This document shows positions 47,600 to 59,752 of a stretch of 64,000 nt of DNA, one piece after another; positions within the stretch are counted from its first letter, which is position 1, and each line of letters begins with the position of its first letter. The notes beneath the pieces are model-generated. The model ran no database searches. It was not told the origin of the DNA and was given only the letters and a program-made list of their open reading frames with translations. The translations under genes and the position numbers were made by a program. This DNA is from Chamaecrista fasciculata (taxonomy: Eukaryota > Streptophyta > Magnoliopsida > Fabales > Fabaceae). The stretch lies in the NCBI GenBank assembly GCA_003254925.1, contig QANZ01048027.1, positions 1 to 64,000 on the forward strand, read 5' to 3'.

Positions 47600-48130
47600 T
47601 GCCTCCACAATAATCCACTGCCCTTATGGATAACATGTAGTAATCTTCAATTAGGTTGTTTTGCTTGAAGGCATTCAAACAGAACAATTGAAGAGCATCA
47701 TGGAATTCCATTTGTGGCACATTGTATATTTTGTAAGCACCAGAATTCTTAAGCACATGCATGTCTCTTGATATAACAATGATTCTACTTCCTATTCCAC
47801 ACCAATCACGCATTTTAATTATATCTTCGACATGTATGAAGTTATCCACATCATCAAGAACAAGTAAAATCCTTAAACGTCCAAGCCTGTTCTTCACAAT
47901 ACTAGATCTTATGCTGTAACTGTACGTGCCAATATCTTTGTCATCTAAAAGCTCGGAAAGACATTTATTTACGACGTGGTCGACTCCATATTTTGTTAGG
48001 TTCTCTCGTATATTTGCAACAAATGAATGAGATTCAAAGTGTGGTTTCAGCTTATGAAATAAGGCTTGAGCAATTGTGGATTTGCCTGAACCACCCATCC
48101 CACATATTCCCACAATGTCAACTTCAGGAG
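47600..48130 (-). other. Inverted NBS segment inside TNL2
   Basis: On the minus strand this reads as an uninterrupted NBS core: GICGMGGSGKSTIAQALF, FVANIRENLTKYGVDH, ILLVLDDVDNF, GSRIIVISRDMHVL and RAVDYCGGI. It has no start, promoter or partner exons of its own. The P-loop differs from its sisters (GSGKST for GIGKTT). Confidence 0.93.
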
Positions 48131-48699
48131 ACTCCTTTAGCTCTTAAGGTTTTGGGTTCATTTCTTTATGATAGAAGAAAAGAAGAGTGGGAGAGTGCTT
48201 TGCAAAAGCTTGAACAAACTCCACACCCAGAAGTTTTTAATGTTTTGAAGTTAAGTTTTGAAGGGCTTGATGAGGATCAAAAGAAAATGTTTCTTGACAT
48301 GGCATGCTTTTCTGGGCTTAGTGTGCTAGATATATATGGCTTTTATGATTTCACTGCAAAATGGGATGTGGCGGTTCTTAAAGAAAGATGGCTCATTTCA
48401 TCATATCCTACATTTACCATGCATAATCTAGTGAAGTCAATGGGCCAACAAATTTGTCGCTGGCAATTTATCAATGAACCGACAAAACCCATTCGACTAT
48501 GGAATCATAAAGAGATATATCGTTTTTTGAAGAATAACAAGGTAACTTCAATATGATTTCTTTATGTTCTTGAACTTGTTTGGCATGTATAATATGTTGC
48601 TATACTTCAATATGATTTCTTTATGTTCTTGAACTTGTTTGGCATGTATAATATGTTGTTATACAATATTTATCACATTTCAATTTCTGATGCTTTCTG

Positions 48700-48880
48700 A
48701 TGCTTTTAACTAATGAGGTTTGATTCACTTGGTCACCTTCTCCCATGACAATTGCATGGCTTGGGTTCGATTTCTGGTAATGCCTCATTTGGTGGGTTAT
48801 CTGTAAGTACCTTTGTAAGTGCTCATTGAGCCTCGATGCCTGCCTTGACCCTGGACTGGGGCGTCATCCCCTCACCTAAA
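48700..48880 (+). mobile_element. Possible tRNA-derived SINE in TNL2 intron
   Basis: A Pol III box B-like motif (gcttgggttcgatttctgg) lies in a ~170-bp GC-richer stretch absent from the same intron in TNL1 (41555-41765). The box A is weak and no clear target duplication was found. Confidence 0.4.
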
Positions 48881-49674
48881 TTTTAATTCTAACTAAAAAA
48901 TTCTGATGTTTTAAGATAGTAGTCCATTTATTCGGCCAAAAATACCATTTTAGTCCATAAAATCTTCATTAAGCTTTCAAATTATTCAGTCACGTCTCGA
49001 TTATTTGCTTGCCAGGGATTTGAAAGAATTGAATGCCTGTCCTGGGATATTGATAGGACAAAAAGTATTGTCTTAAAAGCTGATGTCTTTGGGAGGATGT
49101 GCAACTTGAGATTTCTTGAAATTTCTGGGCCTGGATCCGATGTGTTTCTTGAGGGTATCAATATTCTCCCGGAGGAATTAATAATTTTGCATTGGGAAAA
49201 ATATCCTCTTCCATTTGTGCCACTAAACTTTTGTGCAGAAAATCTTGTTATTCTTCAAATGCGGAATAGTAGTCTTGTACAACTTTGGGATGAAGATTTG
49301 GTACGTACATATATGTTGTGATTTTATCTTTATTTCATAATTTCTACTTTCTTCTATCGTATCTTTAAAGTTAAAGTTAAATCAATTCAAACAGTTGTTT
49401 TTCTTTTGACAGAAATTCCCAAATCTTAAAAAGATCAATCTTTATGGCTCTCGGTATCTCAGAAAACTTCCAGATCTGTGTCAGACACCAAATATTGAAG
49501 AAATAGAAGTGTCTGAGTGTACAAGTTTGCTTCAAATTTATTCCTCGGGTCCCCTACACAGGCTCTCACAATTATTGTTAAAGTATTGCTCCAGTCTCCA
49601 GAGTGTAGGAGTTTCAAAACTTAATGTGGCACATGGGAAGTTACAGCAACTTTGGGATGGAAGTCCGGTAATAT

Positions 49675-49890
49675 ATGTATCAAATCACACTTTTGGTCCC
49701 ATATGTTTCCAGTGAATTTTAATCTGGCCTTTCATTTTCATTTTTGGTTTTGCTAAATTGGTTTAACATGTTTTTATGAATTTTTACTTTTGGTCCCAAA
49801 TGACTAAATATGATTATATTTCTCTCATTTTAATTTCTGATGTGATAAGTCTAGTGCTACAGCCTAAACATATGGGACTAAAACTGTAAT
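49675..49890. mobile_element. Partial foldback element in TNL2 LRR intron
   Basis: A shortened relative of the element in TNL1 intron 6, with cacacttttggtcccatatg at the left and atatgggactaaaactgtaa at the right. Confidence 0.55.
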
Positions 49891-50932
49891 CAAACCCAAA
49901 AAAATCAAATTGTTTAGATATCTAATTTATTTTTGTGGTTGTTACATACAGAGCTTCCCATTTCTACAAGAAATGGATCTACTTTCCTGTAAGGATCTGA
50001 TCTCACTTCCAGATCTCTCTGAAACACCAAACATTCAAAAAATAAACCTTTCTGGTTGTGTAAAGTTGGTCCAAGTTCAATCTTCAAGTATCCTGGCCAA
50101 CCTTAGATGGTTAAACTTAAAAGATTGCGAGAATCTAAGGGATGTAAATGTTGGTGGGAATAAGATTAATGAAGGGACATCAAGTTCAGTGTTAGTGGCT
50201 GTCTACAACTACTTTAATCTTATAAGCTTGTCATTCATCAAAGTGAGTGTGAATGTTTTCATGTGTGATGATGGTGGTGACATTGACTTGTCCGGTTTTC
50301 ATTTGAAAGTTGAATACAGTGAGAGTGCAGAGATCAAATCATTGGCACAAAGCTTGTCCTCTTTACTTCCTAATTCTGTTTCCAAGCTTCAATGGATAGA
50401 GTTAACAAAATCTTCAGATCATTATTATGACTCTCATTTTCAGATTCGTTTTCCCTATCCTGATTATTCTCTTCATATCAGTGAATTGGTATTGGAGAGG
50501 ACTTGGAGGAGAGTAGCAAATGTTGTAAAGTGGGAAGAAACAGTGACCAAACAAGTTGGGATGAAGCTTGAAAGCTTGGAAGAAGAAGAAGAAGAAGAAG
50601 AAGAAGAATATTATTATGAAAAAGAAAAAGAACGTGATCGTTGTACTGGTGAGTCTTATACTGTTTACAATCGTTACAAAATAGTGAGATTTCCCAAGGG
50701 CATGAACCACTGGTCGTCATTAGATAGTAGAAGAATTGTGAACCATCCAAGCCTTTTAGCTTTGAAAAAATTGGGGCTTCAACCTATCAAAGATCTTACT
50801 TTCTCAGTCAACACAGGGGGAACTTATTATTCCATTAATCATAGTCAAAAAGAACTATGTTCACTTCATTCAACCACTATTCGGTGTAACCTTTTATTTA
50901 CACCTGGAATTCTACAGTTAAAGTTATATTAA

Positions 50933-52566
50933 TAACATGACATGGAATATATTTGTACATATATTTAATACTAATGTATGTGTTGTTTTTTTATCTTTTG
51001 TCTTGTCAAAGTTGAAAAAAATAATGTTATATTCTAAAATTTGTGGATATGTGTAGTATAAGTGTCGAATAGATGTCGGACATGGACACGTGCTGACACA
51101 ATAACACTCTCAAAATGAAGTGTCCGTGCTTCATAGGTTTCTGTCATCAAAATTTAATGACAAATTTGATATGATTTTAAATTTTGGTAACATTATACTT
51201 AACAATAATTAATGTTAAAAATCATAATAAAAGTTAAATTTGAATTAATATCTTAACAAAAAGATCAAACTGGTTGTAATTATATCTTTCAAAGACTAAA
51301 TCTTATAACTTCATCTTTTAAGGATTAAATTGAAAAATTTATGAGTTTTCAAGGATCAAATCATTAATTTACTCTATAACATATGTTACAAAAGTAGTAC
51401 AAAGGAACCAAACTTACTTTCTCTTCCATGTTTGATGTCCTACTTTTGAATCTTCACTCACAAATACTCACAACAACATAATATGAAAGTTCTTGATATA
51501 CACAGCAACATGAAAACAGCAATCTAGAGAAAGTGAAGGAAGCTGAGAAACAGTGTGATCGTTTCAATGATCTGAAGGACAGATTTTTATGTTTTAAAAA
51601 GCATAAATAATTGTAAGCTTCCGGAAAGCCCTGTCTGTCTATAAGCTGTTTACTTCTGATAATCATAAAAAGGAGGAAACTTCTTTGATGCTGGCTCTGT
51701 TTTTGGGCAGGGGAATCTTAGAACATTTGCAAAAACTTGCTCAGGTTCAAGAACCAAAGGTCTTTCTTTCTATGTCTGTGTGTGTGTGTGTGTGTTCCAC
51801 TACCCCTTCAACTAAGCTTTTAGTTATGGTGCTGGCTGATCTTATGATAACTTATTAGTTGGTCCTTAGAGATCTCTACCATGTTCTGTCTCTTCTCTTT
51901 TGTTTTTTGGGTTGAAAAGTAAATCATGTACTTGAAATTTGGGAAAGGCAATATTGGAGATTGAAGCATCATTGAAAGCCATATGAATTTAATTATACTA
52001 GTTGTTAAACCATAGATCCAAACAATCTATTCAAATAAGTTCATCATTCAACAACATAGTTATTCAAATAAATTCATCATTCAACAACAAAGTTCAGCAT
52101 AACTGATATATGATTTAGTCTTCTCCTTTTTTTTTTAAGTATAGATAATATGCATTATTCGTAGTAAAATGATAATCAATTCATCATTGGAATTTTCTAT
52201 TTTAAGGATATTATTTTCAATTTGGTACGAATAGTTTCATAGACTCTTCAGCAAGATATAATCAAATAGAAACAGAGTTATCATATTTTTTTTTATATCC
52301 AAGAGATATATATTGCCGGCCGATTTTTTTTATTTTTTATTTTGGCCAAAAGTGCCGGCCGATTGACTTGTTGACAAAAACAAGGAAACGCCTTCTAAAA
52401 TACCATTTGTTAGTGGACTCTTTTAATTAATCACTATCATGTTTAATTTAGATATAAGCAATCAAATTCAAAACCGATTCCTCACGATAATCATACCATA
52501 TATAATCAACAAGGCTAATTAGTTTATATAGTACTTAAGAATTAAGATAATCACATACATATATAT
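50933..52566. other. Intergenic region TNL2-TNL3
   Basis: It contains a carbonic anhydrase pseudogene fragment (51500-51862), a GT microsatellite (51776-51795) and a copy (51390-51480) of sequence also found downstream of TNL3 (58936-58970 and 59520-59575). Two short ggccgatt-containing pieces lie near 52315 and 52356. No other gene is seen. Confidence 0.55.
51500..51862 (+). pseudogene. Fragment of carbonic anhydrase gene: exons 3-4 with intron
   Basis: It matches 35937-36200 of BCA5 (cagcaacatgaaaacagcaa, gctgagaaacagtgtgatc, gcaaaaacttgctcaggttc), with a TAA in the exon 3 part. It then jumps to a piece of intron 6 (ctggctgatcttatgataac, cf. 36860). The first exons and the catalytic exons are absent. 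Confidence 0.88.
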
Positions 52567-54552
52567 ATGGATGCAACGACTGCTTTAGTGGTGTTTGAAG
52601 CTTTGGTGATCATAGTAGCATTAGCACTCTACAAAGCTAATGGATTCATCTCTCCTTTTCTCTATGCTTTCAATCATTTTCCCCTTCCTTGGTAACACCT
52701 TTTTCCCCATCGTTATTTTCTTTTTCTCTCTCAACACACCTTACTATAAATAATATATCATCATGCTCCTATATATACTATTAGTCAATAATATATTATG
52801 GGTAAGAAAAATCTAAGAATGATCAATTTCATAAAAAATTAAAAAATGAATAATGTGAAGAACCAAATTCATTGATCTTTCTTTTCAGTTCAAACAATGA
52901 TGATATTCCAAAACCAATGCTTCCTTCTTGTTCTTCTGAGATCAATGAGGCTCCTCCTAGTATCAAATACGAGGTGTTTCTTAGTTTTAGAGGGGAAGAC
53001 ACACGTGACACTTTCACTAGTCATCTATATGATGCATTATGCAAGGCAAAGATTCTCACTTTCATCGATTATAGTCTCCACAAGGGAGATGAAATCTCAC
53101 CAGTGCTAAAGAAGGCAATACAAGGATCTCAGATTTATGTGGTCATTTTCTCAAAAGACTATGCATCATCAACATGGTGCTTGAATGAACTCATAAAGAT
53201 ATTAGAATGTAAGCAAAGATAGGGAAGGACTTTGATTCCTGTTTTCTACAACATAGATCCCTCAAATGTCAGAAAGCAAAGTGGGAGTTATGGTGAGGCA
53301 CTTGTGAAACTTAAGCATAGATTTAAGCACAACATGAGCAACATTGAGGAGTGGAAATTTGCTCTCACTCAAGCAGCTAATCTAGCTGGATGGGACTCCT
53401 CAAAAACTAAGTAACTCCTCTACTTTACTATACCTATATAATGTGTACTTGTTCTAACAATTTATATAAATCAATGTTTGATATTAATTAACAAGTGGTT
53501 GATTGAAATGGTACATAATCTAATTCTCATGATCAAGGTCTTAGGTTTGAGTTTTGACATGAATATATATATACCTTTATAACTTTACTCTCATTATGTA
53601 TAGGACCTGTTGAATAGAACAAGATTTAATACTTTTTTTAGTCTTACTCATTGTCTCTTTCATTCTGTTTTAACCTCTGTGTATATTCACTAGGCCTGAA
53701 TCCAAGCTTGTTAAAGAAATTGTCAAAGATATTTGCACAAAGTTGAATCGTGGTTCTTCATATGATTTTCCAACAGAACTAGTTGGCATTGAACGCCATG
53801 TTATGCACATGCAAGATTTGCTATGCTTGGAGTCTCTTGAAGTTGGCATTGTGGGAATATGTGGAATGGGTGGTATAGGCAAAACCACAATTGCTCAAGC
53901 CTTATTTCATAAGCTGAAACCGCACTTCCGAGTCTTATTCCTTTGTTTCAAATGTACGAGAAAACATGACAAGATATGGACTGGACCACTTGCTAAACAA
54001 ATGCCTTTATGAACTTTTACAAGACAAAGATGTTTACAATAACTACAACATAGGATCAAGTATCGTGAAGAATAGGCTTCAACATTTAAAGATTTTACTT
54101 GTTCTTGATGATGTGGATAATTCTATACAAGTGGAAGATTTGATTAAAGTATGTGATTGGTGTGGGTTAGGAAGTAGGATCATTATCACATCAAGAGACA
54201 TGCATGTGCTTAAGAACTCTTGGGCTCACAAAACATACAATGTGCCACAGATGGAATTTCATGATGCTCTTCAATTGTTCAATTTGAATGCCTTCAAGAA
54301 AAACAAGCCAACCAAAGATGATTACTATTTCAAGTTATCAAAATGGACAGTGAATTATTGTCAAGGAATTCCATTAGCTCTTAAGGTGTTGGGCTCATTT
54401 CTTTATGGTAGAAGAAAAGAAGAGTGGGAAAGTGCTCTGCAAAAGCTTGAAAAAACTCCACACATGGAAGTTTTTAATGTGTTGAAGTTAAGTTTTGATG
54501 GGCTTGATGAGGATCAAAAGAATATGTTTCTTGACATAGCATGCTTCTCTAG

Positions 54553-55981
54553 GGACATGACCGCACCCGTCGTTAGGTGGCCAAAAATATCGGAATTAAT
54601 GCACTATAGTGGTGCAATCCGAGTCGATCTCTCGAGGAACTTTTGTGCAAGGTTTAATTGTAAACGATACCAAGTTATCACCAATCGGGTAAAAGCAACA
54701 GAAAATTTGTTCTTTGATTGTTTGTCTAAGACCTAAAACAATAATTAAATAAAGCAATAATGTTTTTGGGGTTTTTGATTAATAAGCAAAAGATAAACAA
54801 AAGCGATAAAGATAGATAAGACACTTATTGATGGAAACACCCAACAGAGGAATTGAATTCGGCCTTCCTAGCTTATAAAGATCGGAGTAATTACTTCACA
54901 AACCATTTACTAAAGTTGTCCACTACCGTTAAACATAGCAATTAACTCAATTATCAACATAACCAAGATAATCACTTCAATGAAGCTAATGGCGAGATAA
55001 AATCAAGAATTCAGGCAACTCTATAACTCAGACTAAGTTATCAAAGAGAAACTTATCCCAATTATTAGTCAAACCAACTACAACGTATCCGAACGGATCA
55101 TAATCAAGACAAGAATAATCAATACATATCAGAATCCAAAATCCAATCTCAAATTCATAATCAATATCAGAATTACAAGTTCTCTAACCAAGAAAAACTC
55201 AAACCCTAATATAAAACGATGAAAAGAGTAAAGTAAAACTCCCTAAGTGTAGAACCAAGCTCGGGCCTCCTCCAATCCTCTTATGGGTGTGGAATCTAGC
55301 TACTCATGGAGAGATATTTGGCTTCAACAAGCCTCCTAGCCTCCAAGATAGCCATGGATGAAGGTGGGAGAAAAGAGGGGATGAAGGAGATGGTGTCCAG
55401 TGTGTCTCTAGGGTTCCTCCTCCTTTAAATGACCTAAAAACCTCTCATATATGTAAATTTCGGCTCATTCCAAAGAAATCTAGGTCAGAATCATCAAAAT
55501 CGGGCTTGGGCCAACAAAATTACAAATTATCGCGAACCCACCGCGGCTGTGCATGGCGGCGGTTCCGGCGGCGGGTTTTCCAGAGAAACCAGCCGCGGAC
55601 CCGCCGCGGATATGCATGGCGGCGGTTCCGGCGGCGGGTTTTTCAGCAACTTGAATTCGTTTTCAGTTTGGTCCCTGACTCGTCTCCAAACATCCTTGAG
55701 CCTTCCTCGAAGCAATGCAGCACTTTGGACTTCATTAAAACCTATCAAGAACATCAAGAAACTAAGTGAATTCTCTGGATAAAGAGGATCAATCAAGTAA
55801 TAAAGATTAAACCCGAGAAAACGACACAATTACTCACAAAATAGTCCAAATAATCATCAAACTTCAAGGCATCATATTTTATCATAAAGGGACATAAAGG
55901 CATGCAATTGAATCCCAAATGAATATAAAATGCCCTAAAATGTCTCTAAAATATATGATGAAATATGGCCAGATCAGGACA
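54553..55981 (-). mobile_element. Solo LTR, 1419 bp, inserted in the TNL3 NBS exon
   Basis: The element 54558-55976 begins TGACCGCACC and ends CCAGATCA, and GGACA flanks it at 54553-54557 and 55977-55981. Removing it restores the NBS exon in frame (FSRD then NMQEVYIYYNVTA). Read on the minus strand it has an LTR-like layout: AT-rich start, GC-rich middle, then a Pol II-like leader with ggaggaaccctagagacac. No internal gag/pol remains. The assignment to Ty3/Tat-like LTRs is only a guess from length and style. Confidence 0.88.
55535..55650. repeat. GC-rich tandem duplication within the solo LTR
   Basis: gcatggcggcggttccggcg gcgggtttt occurs twice about 66 bp apart, in the middle of the LTR, flanked by ccgcgg motifs. 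It is the most GC-rich spot of the window apart from the J-protein gene. Confidence 0.85.
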
Positions 55982-57354
55982 ATATGCAAGAGGTATATAT
56001 CTATTATAATGTCACTGCAAAATTTGACATAACAATTCTCAAGGAAAGATGTCTCATTTCAGTTGATGAATTTGATCAAGTCTTCATGCATGATCTAGTG
56101 AAGGCAATGGGTCGAGAAATCTCTCGCCGACAATCCATCAGTGAACCTGCAAAATTCGTTCGATTATGGAAGCATGAAGAGATATATCATGTTTTGAGGA
56201 CTAATACGGTATTTTCAATTTGATTTCTTTGGATTCTTGAAATTTTATATTATTCTAAAACCATTTTGATCCTTCATTTCTTCTTGATTGATTGTTTTCT
56301 TGTCAGGGAGCTGAAAGAATTCGATGCATATCTTTGAATACTTGTAGGACAAAAAAGATGGTCTTGAAAGCTGATATATTCAGGAGGATGATTAATTTGA
56401 GGTTTCTTGTATTTTATAAATCTTTTTATGGAGAAACCTCAAATTTGTCAGCTGAAAATATTGATATTCTTCCACAAGAATTAATAGATTTTCATTGGGA
56501 TGCCTTCCCTCTAAAACGTGTGCCATTAGATTGTTGTGCAGAGAATCTTGTTATTCTAAAAATGCGAGAGAGTAATCTCCAGCAACTTTGGGATGGAGAT
56601 CTAGTAAGTACATTTTCTGAACTATATTTTTTTTGTGTTTGTATTGGAATTGAATCCTCTAAAGTAAGAATGAATGAAAATTAGATCCTCTGAATTTCTT
56701 TGTAATAATTTAGAGAGACATGGTTTTACTTCTCATCTCTCTCTGAATAATAGAGAAATAGGGCCAAATTCAAAGAATCTGGACTAGAATGAATGTAAAG
56801 TTCTTGAAATGAGTCAAAATACACAGTTAATGTCATAGCCTTTAAATGAACTGTAACCATCTAATTATCTAATTTGACTCACTTCAGAAACTTCACCAAC
56901 ATTCTCATTTTAGAGAATCCTGGTCCATTTGTACTTCTCATATATGTTCAAAGCTAAATCATTCACAGGTTGTTTTCATTCTATCACAGTATTTCCCAAA
57001 TCTCAAAGAAATTGATCTCAGCTACTCTCAGAACCTAATTAAACTTCCAGATCTCTCTCAGACACCAAATGTTGAAGAAATAAATCTGGATGATTGTACA
57101 AGCTTGCTTCAAATTTATTCCTCAAATCCCCTTCACAAGCTATGGTATTTATCATTACATGGTTGTAGCAATCTTCAGAGTATAGGGACTTCCACCCATT
57201 GGAACCAACTGAGTTATCTTCAGTGAGCCAATGTCCTTTACAGTCTCTGCCATTGACATTTTGTTCTGACAATCTTGTCTATCTTGAAGTTACAAATAGT
57301 AAGCTAGAGCAACTTTGGAATGAAACTCTGGTAATTATATATAATGGCTTTTAA

Positions 57355-57795
57355 TTTTTAGGTCAAAACCTTGTTTTGGTCCTCAAACTATAGGGTGAAT
57401 TCTGTTTTGGTCCTCAAACTTTTCCATTTGTTCCATCGTTGGTCCAAAACATAATTTTATCTAGTTTCTACCATTATCTCTAACCTAAACTGATGAGATG
57501 GAAGATTTCTTTCTCATATGTATCCTGATAAGTGAGTTGGCAAATATAGAAAAAAAAAAATCTTCTTTCCTAGTCACAAAATGGAGATAAATTTGTTGTT
57601 GATTCTTTTTTCTAAGGAAGATTTTTCTTTCTTTCTCTTCCAATTCACTTATTAGAGCAAATATGAGAAAAAAATCGTTTGGGTCAAATGCCTAGTTTAG
57701 AGGTAACAGCAAAAATCAGATGGCATTATATTTTGGACTAACTATAGAATAAATGAGAAAGTTTGAGGACTAAAATGATGTCCTGGCCTTATTTT
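57355..57795. mobile_element. Foldback element (family B) in TNL3 LRR intron
   Basis: The left end (aaaaccttgttttggtcctc, ggtgaattctgttttggtcc) is complementary to the right end (gtttgaggactaaaatgatg). The interior matches the copies at 19500-19800 and 14860-15022 (tttctttctcatatgt, gataagtgagttggca). The same intron in TNL1 carries a different family, so the two insertions are independent. Confidence 0.7.
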
Positions 57796-58819
57796 TATTG
57801 TTGATAAAATTGTTGAGCTATCTAATTGATTTCTCTTCCTGTTTCAGCACTTTCCAAATTTACAAACAATCTTGTTGTATTCATGTGGCAACTTGGTTAG
57901 TCTCCCAGATCTCTCCCAGACACCAAATATTGAAGAAATCAGTGTTTCTTATTGTGTAAATTTGGTCCAAGTCTATTCTTCTACCATCTTGGCCAGGCTA
58001 TTCCGGTTAGTGTTAGATGATTGTAAGAAGCTAAGGGTTGTAAATGTTGGTGGCAATATTACTCATCAAGGGACATCAAGTTCAATGTTAGTGGTTGTTT
58101 ACAACTACTTTGATCTTCAAACCTTGTCATTCATCAAAGTGACTGTGAAGGTCTCTTTCATGTGCAATGATATTGATACTGACATCTATGGTTTTCGTTT
58201 GAAAGTTGAATCAGTTCCATTCACAGTTGTGTCTGAATATGGTGAGAGTTCAGAGATAGAATCATTGGGACAAAGATTATCCTCTTTGCTTCCATTTGTT
58301 TCCATTTGCTTCCATCTTTCACATTTTGACTATGATGATGGGGTTTTGGTGACAAAGCTTACAGAGCTGAAATTGCAAAGGGCAGAACCAAATGTGATGA
58401 AGTTGCAACAAAAAAGTAAAATTTTAAGGCATTCATGCATAATGGAAGTAAGTGAAGAAGAAGAAGATGATGATGGTGATTGTTTGAATGAGAAATTCAT
58501 GATCACAAAAGTTCTGAACAGCATCACTTGCTGGTCATTACTAACTGAATTGTCATTACAAAAGAGTGAAATTGTGAGCATTCAGAGCCTTTCAGGTTTG
58601 AAATTGTTTGGTGAATGTGATGATGGCACATGGCTTGAACCTATCAAAGATGTTTGGTTCTCAGTGAATGGAGAGAGGGATGCTTGGGATAATTTTGATA
58701 TTCGCCATACTCAAGAACTATATCAGAGTGATTCAAGCTTTACTACTTGTTTGATTGCATTTCAACCTGACATGCTTTCATTTCAATTCCGAGATCAACC
58801 ATATTGGGAAGAAGAATGA

Positions 58820-59752
58820 TGTGATTATGTACATTATTTTATTTTGTGCTCCATGATTGATCGTCAAAAGAAACTTTCTAATTGTAAGCTGTAATCTTCA
58901 TGTTGTCTGTATTTTTATAAAATTACCCAACAAAAGTAATACAAAGGAACCAAACTTACTTTCTTCATTGAGAAAGTTTATTTCGTATTATAACACTAAT
59001 GACAAAATATTGTTGTTATTATTATTAAGGCAAAAATATTTTTTCAGTCTTCAAAATTTACATTAATTTTTAATTTCATTTTAAAAGTTTATTTATTGTC
59101 AATTTTGTCTACAAAATTTTACATTTCGGTCAATTTTATCATTTACACTAACTTCATCTCATGAATTAACAAAATCTCCATGTGACTTATAACATGTAAT
59201 GTAAAATTATTAGAAAAAAAAAACAATTAAATTCTAACTCAGATTGAAAACTTTATAGAGTTTGTTGTTAATTCATTGGATGAATGAAAGATATAAAATC
59301 CATTAAGATATGAAATTTTAAAAATGGAATTGACAAGATAAAATGAAAGATTAATGTAAAATTTGAAAATAAAAAAAGTACTTTTGGAGTTAGAGAAGTA
59401 ATGAGGTGGCTTAACACTCATAATTGGATGAGTTTGATTACCAGACACACTAGTTAGCCCACAAGAAACAAATTACTAATCATCATCATCCCTCTTAATT
59501 AAAATAATTATATATTCAGCCCATGTTTGATGCCCAACTTTTGAATCTTCACTCACAACTACTTTCAACAACATTGCAAGCTGTTCAAGGAAGGCCATCT
59601 ACCAATATATACCAAAAGAAAAATCATCTCAATCCTCAAAGTGTCTCATTCTCTATATAAAAAGACCAGAACCATTTCTAAAACACACAAACATACACAA
59701 ACACACATACATACATATAAGCTCAAGGTAAATCAATCTCAGATCAAGAACC
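58820..59752. other. Intergenic region and promoter of proline-rich gene
   Basis: TNL-type 3' UTR up to about 58965, a half foldback repeat (cagtcttcaaaatttacatt, 59040-59200), then the promoter of the secreted protein gene. TATATAAA at 59654-59661 is 92 bp before its ATG. Part (59520-59575) is shared with 51425-51480. Confidence 0.6.
59654..59661 (+). promoter_or_regulatory. TATA box of second proline-rich protein gene
   Basis: TATATAAA followed by more A, 92 bp upstream of the ATG at 59753, nearly the same spacing as the paralogue at 24645. Confidence 0.7.

Larger units (their letters stand above)
46146..50932 (+). pseudogene. TNL2: TIR-NBS-LRR gene broken by an internal inversion
   Basis: Same exon plan as TNL1: anchor exon 46146-46270 (125 nt), TIR exon 46581-47105, NBS exon from 47462, LRR exons 49016-49300, 49413-49667 and 49952-50932. 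About 530 bp of the NBS exon (47600-48130) are inverted, so the P-loop to RNBS-D region is on the other strand. The sense frame meets TAA at 47631-47633. The predicted product is therefore 273 aa: anchor, complete TIR (YEVFLSFRGEDTRNTFTAYL, SSTWCLDEL) and 56 further residues, i.e. a TIR-only protein, 289 aa if the extra 48-nt exon is used. After the inversion the frame resumes (PLALKVLG, MHNLVKSMG) up to a donor at 48541. The second LRR exon is a fusion of the TNL1-type exons 5 and 6. The last exon, with a Glu run, is open to 50932. Confidence 0.88.
52567..58819 (+). pseudogene. TNL3: TIR-NBS-LRR pseudogene with solo LTR insertion
   Basis: Exons by comparison with TNL1: 52567-52691 (anchor, VVFEALVIIVALALY), 52889-53410 (TIR), 53694-56208 (NBS, interrupted), 56307-56603, 56990-57330 and 57848-58819 (LRR and post-LRR). 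Four separate lesions: TAG at 53220-53222 in TIR, where sisters have Tyr; one extra base near 53928 in NBS, just after KPHF; a 1419-bp solo LTR at 54558-55976 after CFSRD; and one missing base near 57224 in the third LRR exon (341 nt against 342). The P-loop GMGGIGKTT and MHD (FMHDLVKAMG) are kept, as is the post-LRR region with its acidic run. If translated it would give 152 aa: anchor plus half a TIR. Confidence 0.93.

Noticed and set aside
47589..48113. Independent minus-strand NBS gene
   Set aside because: It is an inverted slice of the TNL2 exon with no start, TIR, LRR or promoter.
55527..55829. Proline-rich 100-aa minus-strand ORF
   Set aside because: It is a chance reading of the GC-rich tandem repeat in the solo LTR.
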